Positions 57,549 to 64,000 of a stretch of DNA of 64,000 nucleotides are shown piece by piece. The notes under the pieces were generated by a model that saw nothing but the letters and a program-made list of their open reading frames with translations, searched no databases and was not told where the DNA came from. Position 1 is the stretch's first letter. The number at the start of each line of letters is the position of its first letter. Made by a program: the position numbers and the translations under genes. The DNA comes from UBA1672 sp050633325. GTDB lineage: Bacteria > Pseudomonadota > Alphaproteobacteria > Micavibrionales > Micavibrionaceae. The stretch spans positions 1-64,000 of the forward strand of contig JBOEGH010000013.1 in NCBI GenBank assembly GCA_050633325.1, read 5' to 3'.

Positions 57549-58619
57549 TCACGCTCTTCCAGACCAAGTTGAAACTTCGTTATCGTAATCTGTCTCTGGC
57601 ACTTTTATAACAGGTTTACTTTTTATCTCACTGATTACCACATCGTTACTTGTACTTGCTATTTCACTAAGAACTTCTATCAAGTTCATAACAGTCATTA
57701 ACTCTTTTAAAAAATTTCTAATATCATTTGGATTAGCTATTGCGACACTATAGTTTGTACCAACTTCAAAGAAATTACCTTTACTCTCTAACTCTATAAA
57801 AATTTCATTTCCTTTAACAGAAAACACCATACCGTCCTGATCGAACACAGTGCTGAGTGCTAAAAGGATCTGAATAAAAGACCGCTGCAAAATCCATTTA
57901 TTAATTCTTAAATCGTTTGTATGTAAGCTAAAATTATTATTAAACTCACTATTTATAAAAGATGACTTTCTATTAATCCTTCTGTTTTTGAGTAGCCGTT
58001 TGTTTGTGTAAGCATTTCCTTTGCTTCGGTTTTTACTAAATATTACTGCGTCTACATTAAAACAATGTTCCGACTTTATGTATAAAAACACTTTACCCGT
58101 AGGCTTTTTTATGTCCCAGAAGGTTCTTTCTAATATGGTGCAAGAACACCCATGTTTCTTAAATGAAATTATATCTTCACATTCAAATAAATTGAACGCA
58201 GAAAAATATCCAGTGTGTTTTTGTAGAATGCGTTCACTGATACTGCCAGACGTAGAGTATTTAAAGTCACCTATATATTTTAATATAACAGGGACAACTT
58301 CTTCCTTTAGGGCGCTAAAATACTTCCTTCTAGGTCTATGAACAAAAAACCACCAACAAAACATCGGTGGCAATGCTAAAATATTACCGGACTTTCGGTT
58401 TCCACTAGCTACTTTTGCAAACCAAGCTGTCTTTATAATGAACCATGATGTTCCTACCCCAGTTACTGAAGCCAAGACAATGCTAGCAGCGTCTACAATT
58501 CTATACTTAGTTCTTTTGGGTTCATGCTTTTTTGCAAGTGGAACAATATTCTCTGTATAATATGCAGAGAATCCTTTTTCAAATTCTTCTTCTTCAATAT
58601 ATGTATAAGGTAATAGCAT
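57549..58619 (-). CDS. DUF3137 domain-containing membrane protein
   Basis: A 356-residue protein. After a short N-terminal stretch typical of the family (EKGFSAYYTENIVPLAKKHE) come two hydrophobic segments (about 44-66 and 78-93) and a long cytoplasmic-type domain of some 250 residues. DLRINKWILQRSFIQILLALS, GMVFSVKGNEIFIEL and DIRNFLKELMTVMNLIEVLSEI near the end follow DUF3137. The biochemical role of the family is unknown. It is the first gene of the accessory-looking region and has no operon partner. Confidence 0.68.
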   Translation of the reverse strand: MLLPYTYIEEEEFEKGFSAYYTENIVPLAKKHEPKRTKYRIVDAASIVLASVTGVGTSWFIIKTAWFAKVASGNRKSGNILALPPMFCWWFFVHRPRRKYFSALKEEVVPVILKYIGDFKYSTSGSISERILQKHTGYFSAFNLFECEDIISFKKHGCSCTILERTFWDIKKPTGKVFLYIKSEHCFNVDAVIFSKNRSKGNAYTNKRLLKNRRINRKSSFINSEFNNNFSLHTNDLRINKWILQRSFIQILLALSTVFDQDGMVFSVKGNEIFIELESKGNFFEVGTNYSVAIANPNDIRNFLKELMTVMNLIEVLSEIASTSNDVVISEIKSKPVIKVPETDYDNEVSTWSGRA

Positions 58620-58739
58620 ATTATAAACACTATGTTAGATTAACTTTATACATAGCACGTCAATGGGCATCAAACAATTTTAACATTAATTAAACATTCA
58701 CTTTAGGTTGCTATAAAACACTCGTATTCGTCACCCTGC

Positions 58740-58755
58740 GGCCATAAGCCGACGT
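58740..58755 (-). repeat. Copy 2 of the recurring intergenic motif
   Basis: GGCCATAAGCCGACGT, complement of ACGTCGGCTTATGGCC, directly abuts the stop codon of the 106-residue protein gene on the minus strand. Confidence 0.65.
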
Positions 58756-59076
58756 TTAACCTAGCCATCTATTTAGTGCTGTTTGCAGATCATCTTGATT
58801 ACACCAGTGCTCGTGTATTTTTAAGCCGTCATTATTTATAGGTGAAATGTTAAAACCTTCTTCTACATCTTCGTAGTACATACCATAATCATTTTTAATG
58901 GCGACCAGAAAAACTAGTTCAATACCCCCATATCTTTCAATTTCAGCTTTTACTGGATTAATAGAGTATTTATTCCAAGTATCTAATTGTTCTGGTGTGC
59001 ATAGTTTAAGGTCATTATTAATGATCTTTTCTAACTCGCCCTTATTAATTGGTGTCCAGTTGTGTTTCACATTCAA
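58756..59076 (-). CDS. Hypothetical small acidic protein
   Basis: A 106-residue soluble protein with no signal peptide. It contains VKAEIERYGGIELVFLVAIKND and YYEDVEEGFNISPINNDG, then a C-terminal NQDDLQTALNRWLG. The layout (ERYGG, VEEGFN, NQxxLxxALxxW) looks like a conserved family of small proteins, but I cannot name it. It is flanked on both sides by the recurring 16-nt motif, like a small cassette. Confidence 0.62.
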   Translation of the reverse strand: MNVKHNWTPINKGELEKIINNDLKLCTPEQLDTWNKYSINPVKAEIERYGGIELVFLVAIKNDYGMYYEDVEEGFNISPINNDGLKIHEHWCNQDDLQTALNRWLG

Positions 59077-59085
59077 CTCATCCTA

Positions 59086-59147
59086 ATGTCCACTTTGGGC
59101 TATTATATCATGTTAATATCAATGGGCAAAAGGCTATAAGCGGACGT
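59086..59147. repeat. Copies 3 and 4 of the recurring motif as an inverted pair
   Basis: ATGTCCACTTTGGGC at 59086-59100 and GGCTATAAGCGGACGT at 59132-59147 face each other across 31 bp, so this intergenic region can form a long imperfect hairpin. It separates two minus-strand orphan genes: copy 3 lies 9 bp before the start codon of one, copy 4 lies 3 bp beyond the stop codon of the other. Confidence 0.65.
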
Positions 59148-59150
59148 TTA

Positions 59151-59807
59151 TCAGATCTCTAATTGTCTCATCGGTAAAAAAGGTTCAGCCAATGCACCAT
59201 TATAGCGTTTAGGTGTTATTCCATCCGCAGTCACTAATTTTAACTCTAAATTGCTCATATAGACCCCATTAGAATACATTAACTGATCATAGGTTTTATT
59301 TGCTGCCGCTGCATTAAACTCTCCAAATACGGGCATTTCGCTACATTTGGTTCCCGCTGTCCGAGCAAATTGGTCAGTTGTTGTTTCAACGTCAATCGCA
59401 TTTAGCGTAGCAATAACTGCCGCGCGACAATTTACCGCTGTTTCTTCTGTTTGAAAATCTTCACTTAGGCGTAAACCCTCTTGAAGACTATATTTCACTT
59501 GAAAAGCATATTGTAGCGCATGATTCCACTTGGCTAAAACATATTCCCTTTCGTTATTCATTACACGAGAAGCCATCAGATTAGAGAATCTTTCAGGATA
59601 GTCCTTAGGATCGGAAATTCCTACGCGAGCATTTGGTAATATTGTAGATGTCATAGGATCAACTATATAATGAAGCTGTTGTACAACCGATTGTGCACCT
59701 TCTTGTTCCTCAACCAATAGAAGGAACGTATGTACACTATCACCAGACTCATCCCTTTCAGGACGTTCAGCAACATAAATTGAATATTTATTATTATTTA
59801 CAGTCAT
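59151..59807 (-). CDS. Hypothetical protein, unknown family
   Basis: A 218-residue protein without signal peptide or membrane segments, mixed alpha/beta composition. I do not recognise a domain. It has a beta-rich start (KYSIYVAERPERDESGDSVHTF), a helical centre (YVLAKWNHALQYAFQVKYSLQEGLRL) and a conserved-looking end (YDQLMYSNGVYMSNLELKLV). The codon use and the uninterrupted frame support a real gene. It lies next to a motif pair and to the broken effector-like gene. Confidence 0.6.
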   Translation of the reverse strand: MTVNNNKYSIYVAERPERDESGDSVHTFLLLVEEQEGAQSVVQQLHYIVDPMTSTILPNARVGISDPKDYPERFSNLMASRVMNNEREYVLAKWNHALQYAFQVKYSLQEGLRLSEDFQTEETAVNCRAAVIATLNAIDVETTTDQFARTAGTKCSEMPVFGEFNAAAANKTYDQLMYSNGVYMSNLELKLVTADGITPKRYNGALAEPFLPMRQLEI

Positions 59808-59827
59808 ATCCGACCATCTACGCCACT

Positions 59828-60130
59828 ATGGTAATAATAGCAAGAAAATTAGTAGATACCTTGAACTTCTACTGTCGGCCATTGCAGAATAACTCCCTCT
59901 GGCTCATACCCTTCATGGAATTATTAATATTGAGAATAATCGTATTAATATCGCCTATTGTACTCACCGCCATCTATATCTACATGAATGGTATGCCTTA
60001 TCTAATCTGGGAATATAAATACTATGGATATCACGCTAATACAAGAATAACTGAATGTACATATATTGGATTATTTGACACTCGTACATTTCCGGCAAGT
60101 GAATGTCCAACTATACACTTTGTAAAATAA
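59828..60130 (+). CDS. Small single-span membrane protein, hypothetical
   Basis: A 100-residue product from ATG 59828 with one strong hydrophobic segment (about 29-53, with LLILRIIVLISPIVLTAIYIYM) and a 45-residue C-terminal part with two cysteines (TECTY and SECPT), probably exported. It fills the gap between a divergent gene on its left and a convergent gene on its right, with only 2 bp to the stop of the latter. The frame opens further upstream to 59693 but that part overlaps the neighbour. Reality is likely but not certain. Confidence 0.5.
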   Translation: MVIIARKLVDTLNFYCRPLQNNSLWLIPFMELLILRIIVLISPIVLTAIYIYMNGMPYLIWEYKYYGYHANTRITECTYIGLFDTRTFPASECPTIHFVK

Positions 60131-60132
60131 AG

Positions 60133-61026
60133 CTAAGCTATTGCAGGAGCAGGTTCGGGCGTGAAGCCAATTCCACCATTATTCCTAGTAGATTTACGAA
60201 CCTGCTTCCCAAGAGATTTATGAAATCCAACACTATCATTTGAGCTAAGACTGCCACTTACACGACCAATATTAACTTCAGATTTCCGCTCTGTGGCAAT
60301 ACAAATACAATCTGACGCATCAATATTAAGACCATTCTTTTTAGCGTATATTTCGCTATGCCCCTTCACATTATGAGACGAATTAATCATCCAATCCTGC
60401 GCCCAAGTACGTCCCGGCCTATTTTCATTACCGAATATTTCATTTTGAACAGTGCTATTAGGATCATTTTTATCAAAAAGGTAATCTTGAGGGTTTGAGT
60501 TAATATAATCCAACATAGAATTAATCGCCGATAGAACAGCATTAGGATCTGATCTATTATCGAACTTAGTGATAATATTCACCCCCATAGCTTCCCCTCT
60601 ATTATGATAATGTCCCATCTGAACATCAAATTTTTTAGTGGTTTCTGCATACCGAAATATAGACCCAAAGTCTTTATCTTCGTTGTTCCATGTTAGGTAC
60701 ATGGCCACATTATCTTTTGCATTACACAAGCACACACTATTTTTCTCATGAAAAACATAACCATAAGTATCCGGAGATTTTAAAAAACTATCCTCAATGT
60801 AATGTACGAGGTCATCTGGCGTTTCAATAGAAAGATCACCACCCTCTATCGTTTTCGGCGGCACATATTTGCCCTGCCCCTCATCATAATACCCCTTGGT
60901 TTACTGAGCACGAAAAGCATTTACACCCTGCATACTTCTCGTAAGATCGCCGCCTAAGACATGTTTTTCAAACGCATGTCCGCGCGCAATATATTCCACT
61001 AAATTTTGAGCTGTTACATCAGACAT
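60133..61026 (-). pseudogene. Effector-like gene interrupted by one in-frame stop codon
   Basis: From ATG 61026 the frame reads 41 residues, including VEYIARGHAFEKHVLGGDL, then a TAA at 60901-60903. The same frame continues at once (TKGYYDEGQGKY) through codon 55 (GTG 60864) and on for 243 codons to 60133. The downstream part has QMGHYHNRGEAMGVNIITKF, a GRTWAQDWMINSSHN segment and a Ser/Asn-rich basic tail ending TPEPAPAIA. The even continuation suggests one gene of about 297 codons with a nonsense mutation, though translation restart at GTG 60864 or stop read-through is possible. It starts 4 bp after the stop of the upstream 146-codon gene, so it belongs to the same operon as the tandem paralogues. 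The HAFEKHV segment recalls domains of secreted or toxin-like proteins, but only weakly. Confidence 0.6.
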
Positions 61027-61030
61027 AATA

Positions 61031-61471
61031 TTAACCATCAAACTCCGATGCTAATCCCGTTTTTATACGGCGTGTCATAGATATTTCATCACTTATAGCT
61101 TGCTCATAAATTAAGATGAAATCGTCATGCAAACGATCAAAGTCATCTGCGTCATAATCATAGAAGTCACAATGATCCATAACATCCAAAGCATTAAAAG
61201 CAGGCATTACTGAAAAGATATGCTTTTTATGAAGCCTCAAAATATTATCATTCTGACTAGACCTTAAAACATCTTTTCGCGCCTCTTGTATCCACTCAGC
61301 ATGAATAACAGGTGCAACCTCAACATCGCGGGTCGTTGCCGCATACTCCATGAAGTCGGCGAGCTTCTTTTTCCATTCCGGCGATGCATTCAAAATGACA
61401 TAATCACCCTCAACAGAATGTAACGTAATTTTTGGTTCTAAAATTGCTGTTGGACCGGCCAAAATAATCAC
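61031..61471 (-). CDS. Hypothetical 146-codon protein, tandem paralogue 1
   Basis: Soluble acidic protein with no signal peptide, family unknown. It shares with its upstream neighbour the N-terminal LAGPTAIL segment, LNASPEWKKKLA, the FYDYDADDFDRLHDDF segment and an RR-containing end (TRRIKTGLASEFDG). The middle (residues 50-105) has diverged, as expected if that part meets different partners. The open frame begins with GTG 61471, but the AAAGGG ribosome site is only a base away; a TTG at codon 4 (61462) is better spaced. It lies 4 bp upstream of the interrupted effector-like gene. Confidence 0.68.
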   Translation of the reverse strand: MIILAGPTAILEPKITLHSVEGDYVILNASPEWKKKLADFMEYAATTRDVEVAPVIHAEWIQEARKDVLRSSQNDNILRLHKKHIFSVMPAFNALDVMDHCDFYDYDADDFDRLHDDFILIYEQAISDEISMTRRIKTGLASEFDG

Positions 61472-61546
61472 CCTTTTTATTTTTGCCAGAGTATACTCAT
61501 TTCAATAAAACATAACAAACTTTTTAGTTGTGCTTCTTGGTTGGTG

Positions 61547-61987
61547 TTAACCATCGAACTTACCACTCAATTCTGTTCTCACCCGCCTAGACAGTAATGA
61601 CTTCCTGTTAAAAACCACCTCTTTGATATCAAGAAAATCATCATGAAGGCGGTTATAATCATCCGCGTTATAATCGTAAAATCCACAAGATGGATAATCA
61701 CTAAATACTGCAACAGCAGAACCGATATCAAGTAACTCTAGCTTATTAAGTTTTAATTTATCAGGGATTCGAGATTGCTTACCGATAACAGTCCTAATGT
61801 CAGCCAACACATCCAGGTCAACATGGCAATCCACGGTTCTATCATCTGTCGTCTCCGCGTATTTTAGGAAATAGGCAAGCTTCTTCTTCCATTCAGGTGA
61901 AGCGTTTAAAACAACCTCATCCCCATCAACGGAATTCAATGTAATTTGCGGATCTAATATTGCTGTTGGACCGGCCAAAGTAATCAC
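61547..61987 (-). CDS. Hypothetical 146-codon protein, tandem paralogue 2
   Basis: Paralogue of the next gene, of exactly the same length. Conserved parts are LAGPTAIL near the start, NASPEWKKKLAYF, FYDYNADDYNRLHDDF and the C-terminal SRRVRTELSGKFDG; residues 50-105 differ strongly. The similarity extends into the leader (AAAGGGTGATTA), so the duplication included the translation signal. As in its twin, GTG 61987 is the first codon of the frame and TTG 61978 the better-spaced start. An 18-bp perfect palindrome lies just upstream. First gene of the small operon paralogue 2, paralogue 1, effector-like gene. Confidence 0.68.
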   Translation of the reverse strand: MITLAGPTAILDPQITLNSVDGDEVVLNASPEWKKKLAYFLKYAETTDDRTVDCHVDLDVLADIRTVIGKQSRIPDKLKLNKLELLDIGSAVAVFSDYPSCGFYDYNADDYNRLHDDFLDIKEVVFNRKSLLSRRVRTELSGKFDG

Positions 61988-62001
61988 CCTTTATTATTTT
62001 T

Positions 62002-62019
62002 CGCTGATTATAATCAGCG
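62002..62019. promoter_or_regulatory. 18-bp perfect palindrome upstream of the paralogue operon
   Basis: CGCTGATTA followed by TAATCAGCG is symmetric without a spacer. It ends 15 bp before the first codon of tandem paralogue 2 and is absent from the equivalent position before paralogue 1. A dimeric repressor site is the simplest reading; a short RNA hairpin is the alternative. Confidence 0.5.
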
Positions 62020-62121
62020 CAACCAAAGATAACAAATTTTTAGAACATGAATACAAAACAATATTTGTTAACGATTGAAAGTTCCCCTAATATACTGAGG
62101 ATTATAACGTACCTGCATAAC

Positions 62122-62137
62122 GACCCAAAGCGGACGT
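62122..62137 (-). repeat. Copy 5 of the recurring intergenic motif
   Basis: GACCCAAAGCGGACGT, complement of ACGTCCGCTTTGGGTC, lies 22 bp before the start of the 94-residue protein gene. Confidence 0.6.
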
Positions 62138-62159
62138 CGCATAGCAAAGAAAAATAACA

Positions 62160-62444
62160 ATGAAACCGCCAAATCAAATTGATGGAGCAGAAGTTTTAGA
62201 GTGGGCATGGTCAGGTGACACGCCCTTTGGAGTGATAATGTATGATGAAAGTAATGACATAGCTACAGAGATATTTGGAATTGCAATATGCAAATATCCA
62301 AGCTCAAATGTAATCTACAGATTTAGTTGCGATAAAGATTGGGAAACTCAGCAAGACACTGATTACTCATCTACCGAAGAGGCAAAAGGGCAACTACCGG
62401 AACAATATCAGGGTGTTTCGATAACTTGGTTAAAAAACAACTAA
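62160..62444 (+). CDS. Hypothetical 94-residue acidic protein
   Basis: Soluble protein with no known domain. It has AEVLEWAWSGDTPFGVIMYDE near the start, a VIYRFSCDKDWETQQD segment, and STEEAKGQLPEQYQGVSITW at the end, consistent with a small alpha/beta fold like those of immunity-type proteins, although I cannot assign a family. Recurring motifs flank it on both sides (62122 and 62461), as with the 106-residue gene. No strong ribosome site is visible. Confidence 0.55.
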   Translation: MKPPNQIDGAEVLEWAWSGDTPFGVIMYDESNDIATEIFGIAICKYPSSNVIYRFSCDKDWETQQDTDYSSTEEAKGQLPEQYQGVSITWLKNN

Positions 62445-62460
62445 ATCTTCGGCCCTATAT

Positions 62461-62476
62461 ACGTCCGTTTATGGCC
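62461..62476 (+). repeat. Copy 6 of the recurring intergenic motif
   Basis: ACGTCCGTTTATGGCC lies 17 bp after the stop of the 94-residue protein gene. A GGCC at 62451-62454 gives it a little extra symmetry. Confidence 0.65.
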
Positions 62477-62509
62477 AAGATGTATATAATTATAAGGAAA
62501 TGAAATTAT

Positions 62510-62776
62510 ATGGGTAAACCACTAATAACCTATCAAACTGGAGAAGAAGAGTCTTTTTTAATAGGAACAAAAGAACAACTGATCAAATTTGCAGAGCAAA
62601 TATTGGAATCAGTAAATAACGCTAATACTGATAACTTTTTTGGTGAAAAAGTTATGACTAGCAGAACTTTGTCAAGAGTGTTAGATGGCAAAGGTAGCTT
62701 ACAGATAGATGAGCTAGTAATTACAGATAATGACGAACAAAAAAGTGAGATTTTTTACAAAATAATCAATTCATAG
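62510..62776 (+). CDS. Hypothetical 88-residue protein
   Basis: Small soluble protein preceded by AAGGAA. It has IGTKEQLIKFAEQILESV in the first half and LQIDELVITDND near the end. This arrangement (a GTxExLxxxA helix, then a strand) resembles small immunity-like proteins of polymorphic toxin loci, but the match is only a pattern and the family is not certain. It lies between two copies of the recurring motif. Confidence 0.52.
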   Translation: MGKPLITYQTGEEESFLIGTKEQLIKFAEQILESVNNANTDNFFGEKVMTSRTLSRVLDGKGSLQIDELVITDNDEQKSEIFYKIINS

Positions 62777-62789
62777 TATTTTTAACTGA

Positions 62790-62805
62790 ATGTCCGTTAA
62801 TGACC
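62790..62805 (+). repeat. Copy 7 of the recurring intergenic motif (degenerate)
   Basis: ATGTCCGTTAATGACC lies 14 bp after the stop of the 88-residue protein gene and just before ychJ. Confidence 0.5.
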
Positions 62806-62818
62806 GAAGAGATATGAG

Positions 62819-63214
62819 ATGAATATGAAATCGTGTATTTGCGGTAAGTCAAAACCTTTCACTAAATGCTGTGATCGGTTTCTTTCCGGTAAACAAAATG
62901 CAAAAACGCCGGAGCAGCTTATGCGTTCGCGTTTTTCGGCATTTGCATTGGGAGGTTATGGTGAATATATACTCTCCACTTGGTTTCCAGCTTCTACTAA
63001 TGACTTATCAGCGTCAGAGTTATCAGAAAAAACACTCGACTGGCACCGCTTAGAAGTTATCTCATCATCACAAAAAGGCGATAATGGGACAGTAGAGTTT
63101 AAGGCTTGGTTTTCTAAACCACAAAACTCTGACGAAATGGAAATCATGCACGAAATATCAGAATTTGTCCGCATACATTCACATTGGCTTTATGTCGGCG
63201 GTAAAGTAAGCTAA
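62819..63214 (+). CDS. ychJ: YchJ-family protein with SEC-C-type zinc motif
   Basis: A 131-residue soluble protein. The N-terminal CICGKSKPFTKCCDRFLSG is a SEC-C-like zinc motif (C-x-C...CC). The family segment TPEQLMRSRFSAFALGGYGEYIL follows, then LDWHRLEVI and a VEFKAWF strand; the C-terminal SHWLYVGG is conserved in YchJ. Its molecular role is unknown. ATG 62825 is an alternative start. The gene ends 20-35 bp before the homology to the serine recombinase begins. Confidence 0.85.
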   Translation: MNMKSCICGKSKPFTKCCDRFLSGKQNAKTPEQLMRSRFSAFALGGYGEYILSTWFPASTNDLSASELSEKTLDWHRLEVISSSQKGDNGTVEFKAWFSKPQNSDEMEIMHEISEFVRIHSHWLYVGGKVS

Positions 63215-63248
63215 TCAATCAGTATTCGTGCTAAATATAAAAGGTACA

Positions 63249-64000
63249 ATGAACGCCATGTTCTTAAAAGATTTGGCAGACAAAACACGCCGTGGCCTGC
63301 GAGGCAGAGTTGAAAAAGGTAAATCAGGTGGCGGAAAGACCTACAGATATGATGTTGTAAAATCCTTTGATGCTAATGGAGAACCCATTGCAGGAGAACG
63401 TAAGATCAACAGCGAGCAAGCGGCCGTTGTCGTTCATATCTTTAAAAAGTATCTTGCAGGCATGTCACCTAGAGCTATTGCAAAGCAACTTAACCAAGAT
63501 CACATCCCATGCCCATCAGGTAAAGAATGGGGTTCAAGTACTATCAACGGAAATCGCCAACGCGGAACAGGTATTTTGAATAATGAGCTTTATATAGGCC
63601 AGCTAGTTTGGAACCGTCTGCGCTATATCAAAAATCCAGATACCGGAAAACGCGTTTCGCGCTTAAACGAAGAAAAGGACTGGATCAGAAAAGATGTGCT
63701 AGAACTACGCATCATAGATCAAGACCTCTGGAACAAAGTAAAAGAGAAACAAGGAGAAATCCGAAAAAACCATACAGAGTTCTGGGGTAAACAACGCCCA
63801 AAGAACTTATTCTCTTATTTACTCAAGTGCGATTGCTGTGGTGGTGGCTATAGCAAAGTATCAAAGGATCTATACGGATGCTCCACGGCACGGAACAAAG
63901 GCACGTGTGATAATACACTAACAATTAGACAAGATGAACTAGAGAGTTCTGTTTTAAATGCCCTAAAAGACCACTTAGTGGATGAAGAGCTATGTAAGGT
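63249..64000 (+). pseudogene. Large serine recombinase lacking its catalytic domain, truncated at 5' end and by the window
   Basis: From ATG 63249 the frame reads MNAMFLKDLADKTRRGLRG, the segment that normally follows the resolvase catalytic domain of large serine recombinases. It is followed by the recombinase DNA-binding domain (AAVVVHIFKKYLAGMSPRAIAKQL, GILNNELYIGQLVW) and a zinc ribbon with CDCCGGG and a later CSTARNKGTC. Homology begins a few codons before this ATG (IKGTMNA), with an in-frame TAA at 63207-63209, so the catalytic Ser domain of about 130 residues is missing, not hidden behind a wrong start. The break lies right behind ychJ. The 3' end is outside the window. It is probably an inactive remnant of an integrating element. 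Confidence 0.85.

Noticed and set aside
58740..62805. Integron attC sites as explanation of the recurring motif
   Set aside because: I looked for the paired core sites (RYYYAAC and GTTRRRY) at the motif copies. One GTTTAAC-like match occurs at 58754-58760 but no consistent pair, orientation is mixed, and no integrase is seen.

Overview
The window is AT-rich DNA from a Gram-negative bacterium: it carries OmpW- and OmpA-type outer-membrane proteins, lipoproteins, RND pumps with outer-membrane channels and a chaperone/usher-like fimbrial locus. The partial tRNA at the left edge (probably tRNA-Trp), the DUF11, DUF4402 and DUF2141 protein types and the glutathione-dependent formaldehyde pathway fit an alphaproteobacterium best. 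That placement is an inference, not a proof. No plasmid, CRISPR or rRNA signature is seen.

0-17.5 kb is housekeeping. It holds a CHASE-type hybrid histidine kinase with its own HPt domain, the formaldehyde detoxification pair frmA-fghA, an OmpW porin, an alpha/beta hydrolase, and a complete sulfate-to-cysteine pathway. The sulfur genes run cysG-cysH-cysJ-cysI-cysD-cysN on the minus strand. A divergent Rrf2 regulator and cysK lie on the other side of a short intergenic region with a tandem 18-bp repeat. CysH has the iron-sulfur cysteines of an APS reductase and there is no APS kinase, so sulfate is probably reduced directly at the APS stage. An ArsP-like permease with a divergent ArsR-type regulator and a tRNA-Leu(CAA) close this part.

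17.7-25.7 kb holds a DUF4197 protein, a membrane-anchored glutamate-synthase-like FMN protein and an RND efflux operon (adaptor, pump, NodT-type lipoprotein channel).

25.9-46.4 kb is a 20-kb cell-surface region. A 2592-residue secreted protein made of DUF11 and SdrD-B-like repeats is translationally coupled to a 1382-residue beta-barrel protein with an OmpA-like domain near its N-terminus. An orphan gene and an AMIN-like lipoprotein follow. Then comes a non-classical chaperone/usher locus: two DUF4402-type pilins, an intrinsic terminator that probably limits read-through, a PapD-like chaperone, a third DUF4402 subunit, and a divergent 1046-residue usher-like barrel.

46.4-57.3 kb contains a HAD phosphatase, an EamA transporter, a CzcCBA-type heavy-metal efflux operon with His-rich components, and a tightly overlapping five-gene operon: TetR regulator, DUF2141 protein, sterol-desaturase-family hydroxylase, small membrane protein, Rieske oxygenase.

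57.4-64 kb looks accessory. It has small orphan genes, a tandem pair of 146-codon paralogues followed by a larger gene interrupted by one in-frame stop, YchJ, and a large serine recombinase that has lost its catalytic domain and runs off the window. A 16-nt motif related to ACGTCCGCTTATGGCC recurs seven times at gene borders here and was not noticed in the intergenic DNA elsewhere. This motif/cassette region and the surface locus are the best places to look for something undescribed.
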